Source: Acidobacteriota bacterium (lineage in GTDB: Bacteria; Actinomycetota; Thermoleophilia; Gaiellales; Gaiellaceae). Taken from it: 50,426 nt of DNA. The stretch lies in the NCBI GenBank assembly GCA_028876365.1, contig JAGWRZ010000131.1:1-50426 (forward strand). Direction: 5' to 3'. The notes beneath the pieces are model-generated. The model was not told the DNA's origin. It ran no database searches and saw nothing but the letters and a program-made list of their open reading frames with translations. Shown piece after piece: positions 38,674-48,527 of the stretch (the first letter of the stretch is position 1; each line of letters opens with the position of its first letter). The position numbers were made by a program, and so were the translations under genes.

Positions 38674-40032
38674 GTGGATCAGGTCAAGCGGTGGACGCTC
38701 GTCGCGAGCATCCTCGGCTCGTCGATGGCGTTCATCGACGGGTCGGTCGTCAACGTCGCGCTCCATGCGATCGAGGGCGACCTCGGCGGCGGGCTCGCCG
38801 CCCAGCAGTGGATCGTCGACGCGTACCTGCTCACCCTCGGCTCGCTCATCCTCGTCGGCGGTTCGCTCGGCGACATCTTCGGCGAGCTGCGCATGTTCAC
38901 GCTCGGGGTCGCCGCGTTCGGCGTCGCCTCGGTGCTCTGCGCGTTTGCACCCGACGCGACGACGCTCGTCGTCTTTCGCGGGATCCAGGGCGTCGCGGGC
39001 GCGCTGCTCACGCCCGCGTCGCTCGCGGTGATCACGTCGACGTTCTCCGGTGCCGAACGCGGAGCGGCGATCGGGACGTGGACGGCGTGGAGCGGCATCT
39101 CCTTCGTCATCGGGCCGCTTCTCGGCGGCTGGCTCATCGGCGTCTCGAGCTGGCGCGTCATCTTCCTCCTGAACGTGCCCGTCGCGCTCGTCACGGTGAC
39201 GATCGCGTCGAGGCTCCGGGGGCAGCGGCACGACCTGCGCAAGGGCGTCCGCGTCGACCTTCCCGGCGCGTTCCTGTGCGCCGCCGGGCTCGGCCTGCTC
39301 GTGGCCGGGTTCATCGAGCAGCCGAGCCTCGGCTGGCACGACCCGCTCGTCCCGGGCGGCATCGCCGGCGGCCTCGTCCTGCTAGCGCTCTTCGTCGTGT
39401 ACGAGATGCACGCGCCGGCGCCGATGCTGCCGCTCGAGCTCTTCCGCCGCCGGAACTTCTCGGTGACGAACGTCGAGACCCTGTCGGTGTACGGAGGCCT
39501 CTCCGGGCTGAGCGTCTTCCTCTCGCTCTACCTGCTCGAGTTCTGCGGCTACGACCCGTTCCACGCGGGCCTCGCGACGCTGCCGATCACGATCGTCATG
39601 TTCTTCCTGTCGCGCGTCGCCGGGCGGCTCTCGATGCAGCACGGGCCGCACGCCTTCATGGCGGCCGGCCCGCTCGTCGCCGGCCTGTCCCTCATCCCGC
39701 TCGCGCGCCTTCCGTCGAATCCGAACTACTGGGTCGACCTCCTCCCCGCACTGCTCGGCTTCTCGCTCGGCCTGGCGATGACCGTCGCGCCGCTGACAAC
39801 GACCGTGCTCTCGGACGCCGGCCCCGGCGACGCGGGCATCGCCTCCGGCGTGAACAACGCCGTCGCCCGGGTCGCGGGCCTCGTCGCCGTCGCCGTGCTC
39901 GGGATCGCGGCGGCGGGCGGCGGCGATCACCTGAGCAAGCGCGGCTTCCACCACGCGATGCTCGTCGTGTGCGCGCTGCTCGCGGCCGGCGGGCTGATCG
40001 GGGCGGTCGGCATCCGGAATCGGCCTACCTAG
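38674..40032 (+). CDS. MFS transporter, DHA2/EmrB-QacA-like
   Basis: 452 aa, many TM segments: 'SMAFIDGSVVNVAL', 'QWIVDAYLLTLGSLILVGGSLGDIFG', 'FRGIQGVAGALLTPASLAVI', 'WRVIFLLNVPVALV'. Confidence 0.93.
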   Translation: MDQVKRWTLVASILGSSMAFIDGSVVNVALHAIEGDLGGGLAAQQWIVDAYLLTLGSLILVGGSLGDIFGELRMFTLGVAAFGVASVLCAFAPDATTLVVFRGIQGVAGALLTPASLAVITSTFSGAERGAAIGTWTAWSGISFVIGPLLGGWLIGVSSWRVIFLLNVPVALVTVTIASRLRGQRHDLRKGVRVDLPGAFLCAAGLGLLVAGFIEQPSLGWHDPLVPGGIAGGLVLLALFVVYEMHAPAPMLPLELFRRRNFSVTNVETLSVYGGLSGLSVFLSLYLLEFCGYDPFHAGLATLPITIVMFFLSRVAGRLSMQHGPHAFMAAGPLVAGLSLIPLARLPSNPNYWVDLLPALLGFSLGLAMTVAPLTTTVLSDAGPGDAGIASGVNNAVARVAGLVAVAVLGIAAAGGGDHLSKRGFHHAMLVVCALLAAGGLIGAVGIRNRPT

Positions 40033-40042
40033 GCATTGCCTA
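40030..40042. promoter_or_regulatory. Candidate operator palindrome TAGGCA-T-TGCCTA
   Basis: Perfect 6-bp arms with a 1-nt centre, 13 bp upstream of the HTH-TOBE regulator start; overlaps the MFS stop codon. Confidence 0.45.
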
Positions 40043-40055
40043 TGTGTAGGATCGG

Positions 40056-40433
40056 GTGGTGGCCAAAGACGCGTACACCGCGCGCGAGGCGGCGCAGGCG
40101 CTCGGCATCAGCCTCGACACGCTGAGGCGCTGGGACCGCGACGGCCGCATCGAGACCCGGCGCGACCAGGCGAACCGGCGTCTCGTTCCCGCGCGCGAGA
40201 TCGCCCGTCTACGCGGGGACGAGGCGAGCCGCATGAGCGCGCGCAACCGTCTGCGCGGAACGGTGCAGTCGGTTCGTGTGGAAGGGCTCCTCGCGCAGGT
40301 CGAGATCCTCGTCACCGAGCCGGCGCGCGTCGTCGCGGTCGTCACCCGCGACGCCGTCGAGGAGCTCGGGCTCGTCCCGGGGTCGCCCGCGACAGCGGTC
40401 GTCAAGTCGACGTCGGTGATGGTCGAGGCGTGA
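40056..40433 (+). CDS. MerR-like HTH + TOBE (molybdate-binding type) transcriptional regulator
   Basis: 'YTAREAAQALGISLDTLRRWDRDGRIETRRDQANRRLVPAREIARL' HTH, then 'SARNRLRGTVQSVRVEGLLAQVEILV...VTRDAVEELGLVPGSPATAVVKSTSVMVEA' TOBE. Confidence 0.85.
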   Translation: MVAKDAYTAREAAQALGISLDTLRRWDRDGRIETRRDQANRRLVPAREIARLRGDEASRMSARNRLRGTVQSVRVEGLLAQVEILVTEPARVVAVVTRDAVEELGLVPGSPATAVVKSTSVMVEA

Positions 40434-41317
40434 GACGGATCGCGGCAGCGCTCGCGTGCGTCGCACTCGCAGGCGTGTGGGCGTCGACCGCGACGGCTGC
40501 GGGCGGCGCGGTCACCGTCCTCTACGCCGGCTCGCTCGTGAACGTGATGGAGCAGCAGATCGGGCCTGCGTTCACGAAGGCGACGGGATACGCGTACTCG
40601 GGCTACGGGGCCGGATCGACCGCGCTCGCCAACGAGATCAAGGGCAAGCTCCAGGCGGGCGACGTCTTCATCAGCGCCGCGCCGAGCGTGAACGCCGCGT
40701 TGATGGGCCAGGCCAACGGGGGCTGGGTGACGTGGTACGGCGAGTTCGCCGCCGCTCCGCTCGTCATCGGCTACAGCCCGAGCAGCAGGTTCGCGTCCGC
40801 ATTCAGGACGAGGCCCTGGTGGCAGGTGCTCCCCACCCCCGGACTTCTCCTCGGCCGCACCGACCCCGTGCTCGACCCGAAGGGGAGGCTCACGATCCAG
40901 TTCATCGATCGCGCGTCGAAGACGCTCGGGGTGCCGAATCTGTTCGCGCGGACGCTCGTGACGGCGAACAACGGCGATCAGGTCTTTCCGGAGGAGACGC
41001 TCGTCGGCCGGCTCGAGGCGGGCCAGCTCGACGCCGGCTTCTTCTATTCGATCGAGGCGAAGGCGGCGCACATCCCCTTCGTCGCGCCCCCGCTCGGCGC
41101 GCACTACGGCGCGCGGTACACGGTGACGATCCTCGAGAACGGCCCCGACCCGGCCGGCGCGCTCGCCTTCGTCCGCTTCCTCCTCGGGCCGCGGGGGTCT
41201 GCGATCCTCCGGCAGGACGGCTTCGCGTTGCTGAAGGACGGTGAGGTCGGCGGCGCCCCGGGCGCGGTGCCCGCGTCGATCAGGCCGTTGCTCGGCACGA
41301 AGCACGCGCGCCCGTGA
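40430..41317 (+). CDS. Molybdate/tungstate ABC transporter substrate-binding protein (WtpA/ModA-like)
   Basis: GTG start in a GTGA overlap, signal peptide, 'VLYAGSLVNVMEQQIGPAF', 'GAGSTALANEIKGKLQAGDVFISA', 'LGRTDPVLDPKG'. Confidence 0.88.
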   Translation: MRRIAAALACVALAGVWASTATAAGGAVTVLYAGSLVNVMEQQIGPAFTKATGYAYSGYGAGSTALANEIKGKLQAGDVFISAAPSVNAALMGQANGGWVTWYGEFAAAPLVIGYSPSSRFASAFRTRPWWQVLPTPGLLLGRTDPVLDPKGRLTIQFIDRASKTLGVPNLFARTLVTANNGDQVFPEETLVGRLEAGQLDAGFFYSIEAKAAHIPFVAPPLGAHYGARYTVTILENGPDPAGALAFVRFLLGPRGSAILRQDGFALLKDGEVGGAPGAVPASIRPLLGTKHARP

Positions 41318-43125
41318 GCTCATGGGGGCGGAGCCCGCTCCCGTGGTTGGGCGGGCTCCTCGCGCTCTATCTCGTCGCGCCGTTCGGCGCGCTCCTCGGC
41401 CGGCTCGACGGCAAGGTCTGGACGGGCGTCCACCAGGCGGCGGTGCTGTCGGCGCTGCGCGTGTCGGCGGAGGCGGCGAGCATCTCGACCGCGCTCATCG
41501 CGATCCTCGGCATCCCGCTCGCATATGTGTTCGCACGCGGCCGGTCGAGACTGCTTCGCGCGCTCGAGCTCATCGTCTACGTGCCGCTCGCTCTTCCGCC
41601 GCTCGTCAGCGGCATCCTCCTCCTCTTCCTCGTCGGGCCGTACACGGCGCTCGGACGGTTGTTCGGCGGGCGGCTGACCGATTCGCTCGCGGGCATCGTC
41701 CTCGCGCAGACGTTCGTCGCGGCGCCCTTCCTCGTCGTTGCGGCACGCTCGGCGTTCGCCACGGTCGATCCGTCCCTCGAAGCGGTCGCTGCGACGCTCG
41801 GCCGTCCACCGGTCGCGCGCTTCGTCGGCGTGAGCCTTCGGCTCGCGTGGCCGGGGATCCTCGCGGGGATGCTCCTCGCCTGGCTGCGCGCGTTCGGCGA
41901 GTTCGGCGCGACGGTGATGCTCGCGTATCACCCGTACTCGCTGCCGGTCTACACCTACGTCTCGTTCGGCAGCGCAGGTCTCGGCGCGCTGCTCGCACCG
42001 GTCGTCGTCTCGATCGCCGCGGCGCTCGCCGTCGTCGCCCTCGTCCGCGCGATTCCGTTCCTCCATCGCCGGCGTCGACCGGAGGTCGCGCTGCCCGCTC
42101 CGTCCGGTGGCCCGGCGGACGGAGGCGGCGGGGGGCCGCGGCTCTCGTTCGCGCTCACGAAGAGCTACCGCGGCTTCACGCTCGACGTCGGGTACGAGGC
42201 GCAGACGCGCCGGCTCGCGCTGCTCGGCGCATCGGGCGCGGGGAAATCGCTGACGCTCCGGCTCCTCGCGGGGACGCTGCGTCCGGACGCGGAGGCGATC
42301 GCGCTCGGCGCGCGGCGGCTGGACGGGGTCGCGCCGGAGCGGCGGGGCGTCGGATACGTCCCGCAGGAGTACGCGCTCTTCCCGCATCTCGACGTGTGGC
42401 GGCAGCTCACGTTCGCGCCGGACGCGGATCACGGGCTCGCGCGCTACTGGCTGGACCGACTGGGGCTGGCCGGCCTGCAGGGCCGGCTGCCGCGCGAGCT
42501 CTCCGGCGGCCAGCGGCAGCGCGTCGCTCTCGGACGCGCGCTCGCGCGGACGCCTGGCCTCCTGCTTCTCGACGAGCCGCTCTCCGCGCTCGATGCCCCC
42601 GTGCGCGCCGAGTTGCGGCGCGAGCTGCGCGCGCTCCAGCACGAGCTCGCCGCGACGACGATCGTCGTCACCCACGATCCCGACGAGGCGGCGCTCCTCG
42701 CGGACGAGCTCCTCGTGCTCGAGGACGGGCGGCTCATCCAGGCGGGGCGCACGGCCGACGTCCTCGCGCGGCCGGCCTCACCGCACGTCGCGCGGCTCCT
42801 GGGCATCCCGAACATCCACGACGGCGTCGCCGTCGAGGGCGGGATGATCGAGACCGACGGCGTGCGGATTCCGGCGGAGCCGTGTGTCGGGCCGGGACGC
42901 TCGCTGACGTGGAGCGTGCGTCCGGACGCGATCGAGATCGATGCGGAGGGGCCGCTGGAGGCGACGGTCGTCGACGTCGCCGAGCTCCCGACGCTGCACG
43001 AGGCGACGCTTCGGCTCTCGCCCGCGCTCTCGCTGATCGCACGCAACCCGCGGCGATCCCTCCGCACCGGCGCCCGCTGCCGCATCGCCATCCCGCGGGA
43101 CGCGATCCTCACCTGGGCCGCGTGA
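41314..43125 (+). CDS. Fused molybdate ABC permease-ATPase (ModB-ModC fusion)
   Basis: N-terminal permease ('PLALPPLVSGILLLFLVGPYTALG', 'EFGATVMLAYHPYSLPVYTY'), C-terminal ATPase ('LGASGAGKSLTLRLLAG', 'LSGGQRQRVALGRALARTPGLLLLDEPLSALD') and TOBE-like tail, in one frame. Confidence 0.92.
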   Translation: MSSWGRSPLPWLGGLLALYLVAPFGALLGRLDGKVWTGVHQAAVLSALRVSAEAASISTALIAILGIPLAYVFARGRSRLLRALELIVYVPLALPPLVSGILLLFLVGPYTALGRLFGGRLTDSLAGIVLAQTFVAAPFLVVAARSAFATVDPSLEAVAATLGRPPVARFVGVSLRLAWPGILAGMLLAWLRAFGEFGATVMLAYHPYSLPVYTYVSFGSAGLGALLAPVVVSIAAALAVVALVRAIPFLHRRRRPEVALPAPSGGPADGGGGGPRLSFALTKSYRGFTLDVGYEAQTRRLALLGASGAGKSLTLRLLAGTLRPDAEAIALGARRLDGVAPERRGVGYVPQEYALFPHLDVWRQLTFAPDADHGLARYWLDRLGLAGLQGRLPRELSGGQRQRVALGRALARTPGLLLLDEPLSALDAPVRAELRRELRALQHELAATTIVVTHDPDEAALLADELLVLEDGRLIQAGRTADVLARPASPHVARLLGIPNIHDGVAVEGGMIETDGVRIPAEPCVGPGRSLTWSVRPDAIEIDAEGPLEATVVDVAELPTLHEATLRLSPALSLIARNPRRSLRTGARCRIAIPRDAILTWAA

Positions 43126-43149
43126 CACTCTGGTGACACGCACGTCCGC

Positions 43150-43207
43150 GTAGCTGCTACCGGCCGTCGCGCGGCCGCGCGGCGCCGCGGAGACCGGTAC
43201 CAGCTAC
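43150..43207. terminator. Long imperfect palindrome, probable bidirectional terminator between convergent genes
   Basis: GTAGCTG-c-TACCGG ... CCGGTA-c-CAGCTAC, with the GC-palindrome CGCGCGGCCGCGCG inside. Confidence 0.55.
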
Positions 43208-43230
43208 CCCGCCTGAAGCGTCACGGGGGC

Positions 43231-43647
43231 TTAGCGGGGCTTGGCTTCGGCGAACCGCTCGAGGCCGTCGCCGGGGAGCGGCTCCCAGTCGCACGCGTAG
43301 TCCACGAAGGTGCGCCACTGCGGCCGGATGTCGTGGCCGGGATCGAACAGCCCGAGGCGCACGCTGCCGATCTCGCCCGTCCCCGGATCGACGCTCCACA
43401 GCGCGCTGCCGCACTCGAGACAGAAGCACTTCGCAAAGCCGCCCTCCGGCCTGTACGCCTTCACGAGGTCCTCGCCCGCAAGCATCCGGAACGACCCGGG
43501 AGCGATCCGCGCCTGCGCCGACGCGGCCGTCCCCGTCCGCCGCTGGCACCGCGTGCAATGGCAGTACCCCGCGCTCAGCGGCCGCTCGGTCACCTCGAAC
43601 CGGACGCCCCCGCACATGCAGTGGCCGCTATAGGGAGGACCGCTCAC
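43231..43647 (-). CDS. GFA/CENP-V family zinc-binding protein
   Basis: 'YSGHCMCGGVRFEV', 'YCHCTRCQRRTGTAAS', 'KCFCLECGSALWS'. GTG at 43647 chosen; the ORF extends to 43680. Confidence 0.88.
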   Translation of the reverse strand: MSGPPYSGHCMCGGVRFEVTERPLSAGYCHCTRCQRRTGTAASAQARIAPGSFRMLAGEDLVKAYRPEGGFAKCFCLECGSALWSVDPGTGEIGSVRLGLFDPGHDIRPQWRTFVDYACDWEPLPGDGLERFAEAKPR

Positions 43648-43669
43648 CGGGCTCCACGATAATCGAGCC

Positions 43670-44131
43670 GTGCGCACCACCGCGAAGGTCGACTACGCCG
43701 TCCGCGCCGCGGTCGAGCTCGCCGCCCACGGCGAGGCGCCCGTGAGCGCGGAGCGAATCGCCGACGCGCAGCAGATCCCGGCCAACTTCCTGGAGAACAT
43801 CCTGCTCGACCTCCGCCGCGCGGGGATCGTGGCGAGCAAGCGCGGCGCCGCCGGCGGCTACCTCCTGGCGAAGCCCGCGCGGGAGATCGTCGTCGCGGAC
43901 GTCGTCCGCGCCGTCGAGGGCCCGCTCGCGAGCGTGCGCGGCCTCTCGCCCGACGAGCTCGACTACGCCGGAAACGCAGAGCCGCTGCGCGAGGTCTGGG
44001 TCGCCCTCCGCTCGGCCGTCCGCTCCGTCCTCGAGCACGTCACGATCGCGGACATCGCGAGCGGCAAGCTCCCCGCGCAGATCACGAAGCTGACGCGGGA
44101 GCCGGACGCGTGGGTGCGGCGCGGCCGCTGA
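43670..44131 (+). CDS. Rrf2 family transcriptional regulator (no cysteines)
   Basis: 'KVDYAVRAAVELAAHGEAPVSAERIADAQQIPANFLENILLDLRRAGIVASKRGAAGGYLLAKPAREI'. Confidence 0.9.
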   Translation: MRTTAKVDYAVRAAVELAAHGEAPVSAERIADAQQIPANFLENILLDLRRAGIVASKRGAAGGYLLAKPAREIVVADVVRAVEGPLASVRGLSPDELDYAGNAEPLREVWVALRSAVRSVLEHVTIADIASGKLPAQITKLTREPDAWVRRGR

Positions 44132-44150
44132 GGCGGCGCGGCGGCGCAAC

Positions 44151-44180
44151 GAGAAGAGGCCCCTTGCGGGGCCCCTCTCG
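44151..44180. terminator. Bidirectional hairpin between rrf2 and csp 3' ends
   Basis: gagaagaGGCCCCttgcGGGGCCcCTCTCg, in the 73-bp gap between convergent stops. Confidence 0.65.
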
Positions 44181-44204
44181 ACGACAAGCGCGATGCGACG
44201 CGGA

Positions 44205-44411
44205 CTACGCGACCACGCGGACGTTGGTCGCCTGCGGGCCCTTCGCGCCCTCGGTCGCCTCGAACTCGACCTTGGCGCCTTCGGACAGGCTCTTGAAGCC
44301 CTCGCCGGCGATGCCCGTGTGATGGACGAAGAGGTCCTTCGCGCCGTCCTCCGGGGTGATGAAGCCGTACCCCTTCTCGTCGCTGAACCACTTGACGGTT
44401 CCGGTTGCCAT
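44205..44411 (-). CDS. Cold shock protein (CspA family)
   Basis: [34 protein letters not shown]...[11 protein letters not shown]. Strong SD gggaggtg upstream. Confidence 0.97.
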   Translation of the reverse strand: MATGTVKWFSDEKGYGFITPEDGAKDLFVHHTGIAGEGFKSLSEGAKVEFEATEGAKGPQATNVRVVA

Positions 44412-44510
44412 ATTCAACTCACCTCCCTGCCTTACTCGCGAACAAGCTGGGAGGCGGTGATGCTGCACTCCGGTACTCGTCCTTCGGTCTATGAAGCGCC
44501 TGCATGCTAC

Positions 44511-45680
<1,170 letters not shown>

Positions 45681-45763
45681 CTGTTGTTCGACTCCTTCTT
45701 GATGTTGCGGTTCGAGATCACACGACTCGAAACCACCGAAGGAGGAACGAGAAGCTGAAATCT

Positions 45764-45790
45764 CACGGGACGGCCCTGTTGCCGTCCGTG
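45764..45790. terminator. Hairpin 3 nt after the DUF1684 stop, in the helicase 5' region
   Basis: cacgggacggc-cctgtt-gccgtccgtg, ~10-bp stem with one bulged G. Confidence 0.5.
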
Positions 45791-45793
45791 GAA

Positions 45794-46354
45794 TCAGGGT
45801 AGCAGACGTTCTCCCGCGCGGACCGGCACCGGCAGCCGGTTCGCCGGAGGCGTCAGCGGGCACGCCCAGCGGTCGTCGTAGGCGCACGACGGGTTGTAGG
45901 CGAAGTTGAAGTCGAGGACGAGCCTGCCGTCCTCGCTCCCGAGGTCGGAGCCCTTCACCGTGTCGAGGAGGTAGCGCCCCGAGCCGTATGTCTCGGTCCC
46001 GCTCGTCGCGTCCGCGAACGGCAGGAAGACGCCGCCGCCGTACCCCTCGAGCCAGTACAGCTCGAGAGCGCCAAGGTCGAAGCGTGCGACGGCGAAGCGG
46101 CGGAACGCGAAGCCGTCGATCCCGACCGGGATCTCCTCGACCGGCTCCACCTCGGCGAGGAAGCGGAGCGCCGGGTCGTATTTGTAGTACGCGAGCGGAG
46201 CGAGGCCCGGCGAGGGCGACTGCGGATGGTGCCGGAAGAGCTCGCCGCGCACCTCCTGCCACCGTTCCCAGCCCGCGCGCGGCTCCGCGGCTCGGACCTC
46301 CGAATACAGCGCGAAGACGCGGCGCTTCCAGTCGAGCAGGTCGAGCTCGTTCAC
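45794..46354 (-). CDS. DUF1684 family protein
   Basis: '[14 protein letters not shown]', '[12 protein letters not shown]', '[28 protein letters not shown]', '[37 protein letters not shown]'. Start overlaps the MFS stop (GTGA). Confidence 0.88.
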   Translation of the reverse strand: MNELDLLDWKRRVFALYSEVRAAEPRAGWERWQEVRGELFRHHPQSPSPGLAPLAYYKYDPALRFLAEVEPVEEIPVGIDGFAFRRFAVARFDLGALELYWLEGYGGGVFLPFADATSGTETYGSGRYLLDTVKGSDLGSEDGRLVLDFNFAYNPSCAYDDRWACPLTPPANRLPVPVRAGERLLP

Positions 46355-47853
46355 ACCGCCTCGGCGAGGCCCTCGGTCGTCCTCCGGAGCGGCACCTCCC
46401 GCAGGAACCAGGTGAGCACGAAGGACAGGCCGGAGATGACCGCGCCGGTGAGGAACACCGGATGCAGCGCGCTCGAGAACGCGTGGATGTACGCGGAGTG
46501 CACCTGCGGGGGCAGGGCGTTCACCACCTTCGGCGTGGCCGAGCTCGGGCCGTGCGCGCCGGCAGGCAGCGTCTTCGCGAGCTGCTTGCGCAGCTGGTTG
46601 GCGAAGATCGCGCCGAACGCGGCGATGCCGACCGAGCCGCCGATCTGGCGGAACATGATCGACCCCGACGTCGCGACGCCCATCACGCGCGGCTCCACGG
46701 CGTTCTGCACTGCGAGGACGAGCACCTGCATCACCATGCCGAGCCCGATACCGATGACGAGGACGAACAGCGAGGTCGTCACGGTCGTCGTGTGGACGTC
46801 GAGCTGGGTGAGAAGCGCCATGCCGACGGTCGCGATCGCGGTCCCTGCGATCGGGAACGGCCGGTAGCGGCCGGTGCGCGAGATGATCTGGCCGCCCACG
46901 ATCGAGGTGAGGAGGAGCCCCGCCATCATCGGCGTCAGCTGCAAGCCGGAGCTCGTCGGGTTGCGCCCGCGCACGATCTGGAGGAAGAGCGGCAGGAACG
47001 TGATCGAGCCGAAGAGCGCGATGCCGATGATGAAGCCGACGGCGGAGCTGACGACGAAGATCCTGTTGTGGAAGAGCGACAGCGGCAGGATCGGCTCGCT
47101 CGCGCGCATCTCGACGAACGGGAACGCGACGAGGAGGGCGACGCCGAGGATGCCGAGAGCGACGATCGGAATCGATCCCCACGCGTACGTCGTGCCGCCG
47201 AGGCTCGTCAGCAGCACGAGCGCCGCGAGGCCGCCCGCGAGCAGCACCGCGCCGAGATAGTCGACCGCGTGCTGCACACGCTCGCCCGGCGCGTGGAACG
47301 TCGCGCCGATGACGAGGAACGCGACCACGCCGATCGGCAGGTTGACGTAGAAGATCCACCGCCACGAGAGGTTGTCGACGAAGAAGCCGCCGATGAGCGG
47401 GCCGATCACCGTCGCGACGCCGAAGACGGCGCCGAACAGCCCCTGGTAGCGGCCGCGGTCGCGCGGCGGGATGATGTCGCCGATCACGGCGATGGCGACG
47501 ACGACGAGGCCGCCCGCGCCGAGGCCCTGCAGCGCCCGGAAGAGGATCAGCTCCGTCATGTTCTGCGCGAGCCCGCACAGGACCGAGCCGACGAGGAAGA
47601 GGACGATCGCCGCCTGGATGACGATCTTGCGCCCGTACAGGTCGCCGAGCTTCCCGTACAGCGGCCCGGAGACGGTCGACGTCAGCAGGTACGCGGTCAC
47701 GACCCAGGAGAAGTGCGACAGGCCGTGCAGGTCGCCGACGATGGTCGGCAGCGCCGTCGAGACGATCGTCTGGTCGAGCGCAGCCAGCAGGACGACGAGC
47801 ATGAGCGCGCTGAAGATGACGCGCTTCCGCGGTGCACCGGTCGCGGTCGGCAT
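46351..47853 (-). CDS. MFS transporter, DHA2/EmrB-like
   Basis: '[26 protein letters not shown]', '[27 protein letters not shown]', '[12 protein letters not shown]', '[13 protein letters not shown]'. Confidence 0.94.
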   Translation of the reverse strand: MPTATGAPRKRVIFSALMLVVLLAALDQTIVSTALPTIVGDLHGLSHFSWVVTAYLLTSTVSGPLYGKLGDLYGRKIVIQAAIVLFLVGSVLCGLAQNMTELILFRALQGLGAGGLVVVAIAVIGDIIPPRDRGRYQGLFGAVFGVATVIGPLIGGFFVDNLSWRWIFYVNLPIGVVAFLVIGATFHAPGERVQHAVDYLGAVLLAGGLAALVLLTSLGGTTYAWGSIPIVALGILGVALLVAFPFVEMRASEPILPLSLFHNRIFVVSSAVGFIIGIALFGSITFLPLFLQIVRGRNPTSSGLQLTPMMAGLLLTSIVGGQIISRTGRYRPFPIAGTAIATVGMALLTQLDVHTTTVTTSLFVLVIGIGLGMVMQVLVLAVQNAVEPRVMGVATSGSIMFRQIGGSVGIAAFGAIFANQLRKQLAKTLPAGAHGPSSATPKVVNALPPQVHSAYIHAFSSALHPVFLTGAVISGLSFVLTWFLREVPLRRTTEGLAEAV

Positions 47854-47862
47854 AGTTGCAGC

Positions 47863-48255
47863 ATGCCGAAGATCGAGAAGTCTGAGCAGGAATGGCGCGA
47901 AGAGCTGACGCCGGAGCAGTTCCACGTCCTCCGGCAGAAAGGCACCGAGCGTCCCTTCACGGGCGAGTACGACCACGTCTTCGAGCCGGGGACGTACGTG
48001 TGCGCGGGCTGCGGCGCGGAGCTCTTCGCGTCGGACGCGAAGTACGATTCCGGCTGCGGGTGGCCCGCGTTCTCCGCGCCGGCGGGCGAGGACGCGGTCG
48101 ACGAGGAGACCGACGCCAGTCACGGGATGGTCCGCACGGAGGTGCTGTGCGCGAGCTGCGGCGGCCATCTCGGCCACGTGTTCCCGGACGGGCCGCACCC
48201 GACCGGCCTCCGCTACTGCATCAACTCGGCGGCGCTGAAGCTCGAAGAGGAGTAG
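47863..48255 (+). CDS. msrB: Peptide methionine (R)-S-oxide reductase MsrB
   Basis: '[24 protein letters not shown]', '[39 protein letters not shown]'. Confidence 0.97.
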   Translation: MPKIEKSEQEWREELTPEQFHVLRQKGTERPFTGEYDHVFEPGTYVCAGCGAELFASDAKYDSGCGWPAFSAPAGEDAVDEETDASHGMVRTEVLCASCGGHLGHVFPDGPHPTGLRYCINSAALKLEEE

Positions 48256-48261
48256 CGGCGT

Positions 48262-48483
48262 CTACCGCTCGCGGTAGACGATCCGGCCGCGCGTCAGGTC
48301 GTAGGGCGAGAGCTCGACCTTGATCCGGTCGCCCGGGTTGATCCTGATGCGATAGCGGCGCATGCGGCCGGAGGTGTAGCCGAGAGTCTCGTGACCGTTG
48401 TCGAGCGCGATGCGGTGCATCCCGCTCTTGAACGACTCCATGACCTCGCCCTCGAGCTCGATCTTCTCTTCTTTGCCCGGCAT
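48262..48483 (-). CDS. infA: Translation initiation factor IF-1
   Basis: 73 aa: '[67 protein letters not shown]'. Confidence 0.95.
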   Translation of the reverse strand: MPGKEEKIELEGEVMESFKSGMHRIALDNGHETLGYTSGRMRRYRIRINPGDRIKVELSPYDLTRGRIVYRER

Positions 48484-48527
48484 GCAGCGTCCACGGTAGC
48501 CGATGAGTTCGGTCGCCGCGCGGGGTC

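Noticed and set aside
36724-39339. 871-aa minus-strand ORF
   Set aside because: Antisense to the HtrA-like and MFS genes; no domains, biased composition.
43670-44131. Rrf2 protein as IscR/NsrR-type iron-sulfur sensor
   Set aside because: The translation contains no cysteine residues.
45988-48255. 755-aa plus-strand ORF
   Set aside because: Only its last ~130 codons (47863..48255, msrB) are convincing. The rest is antisense to DUF1684 and MFS.
47863-48255. MsrB as a selenoprotein
   Set aside because: The catalytic position in 'GLRYCINS' is encoded by a Cys codon, with no in-frame TGA.
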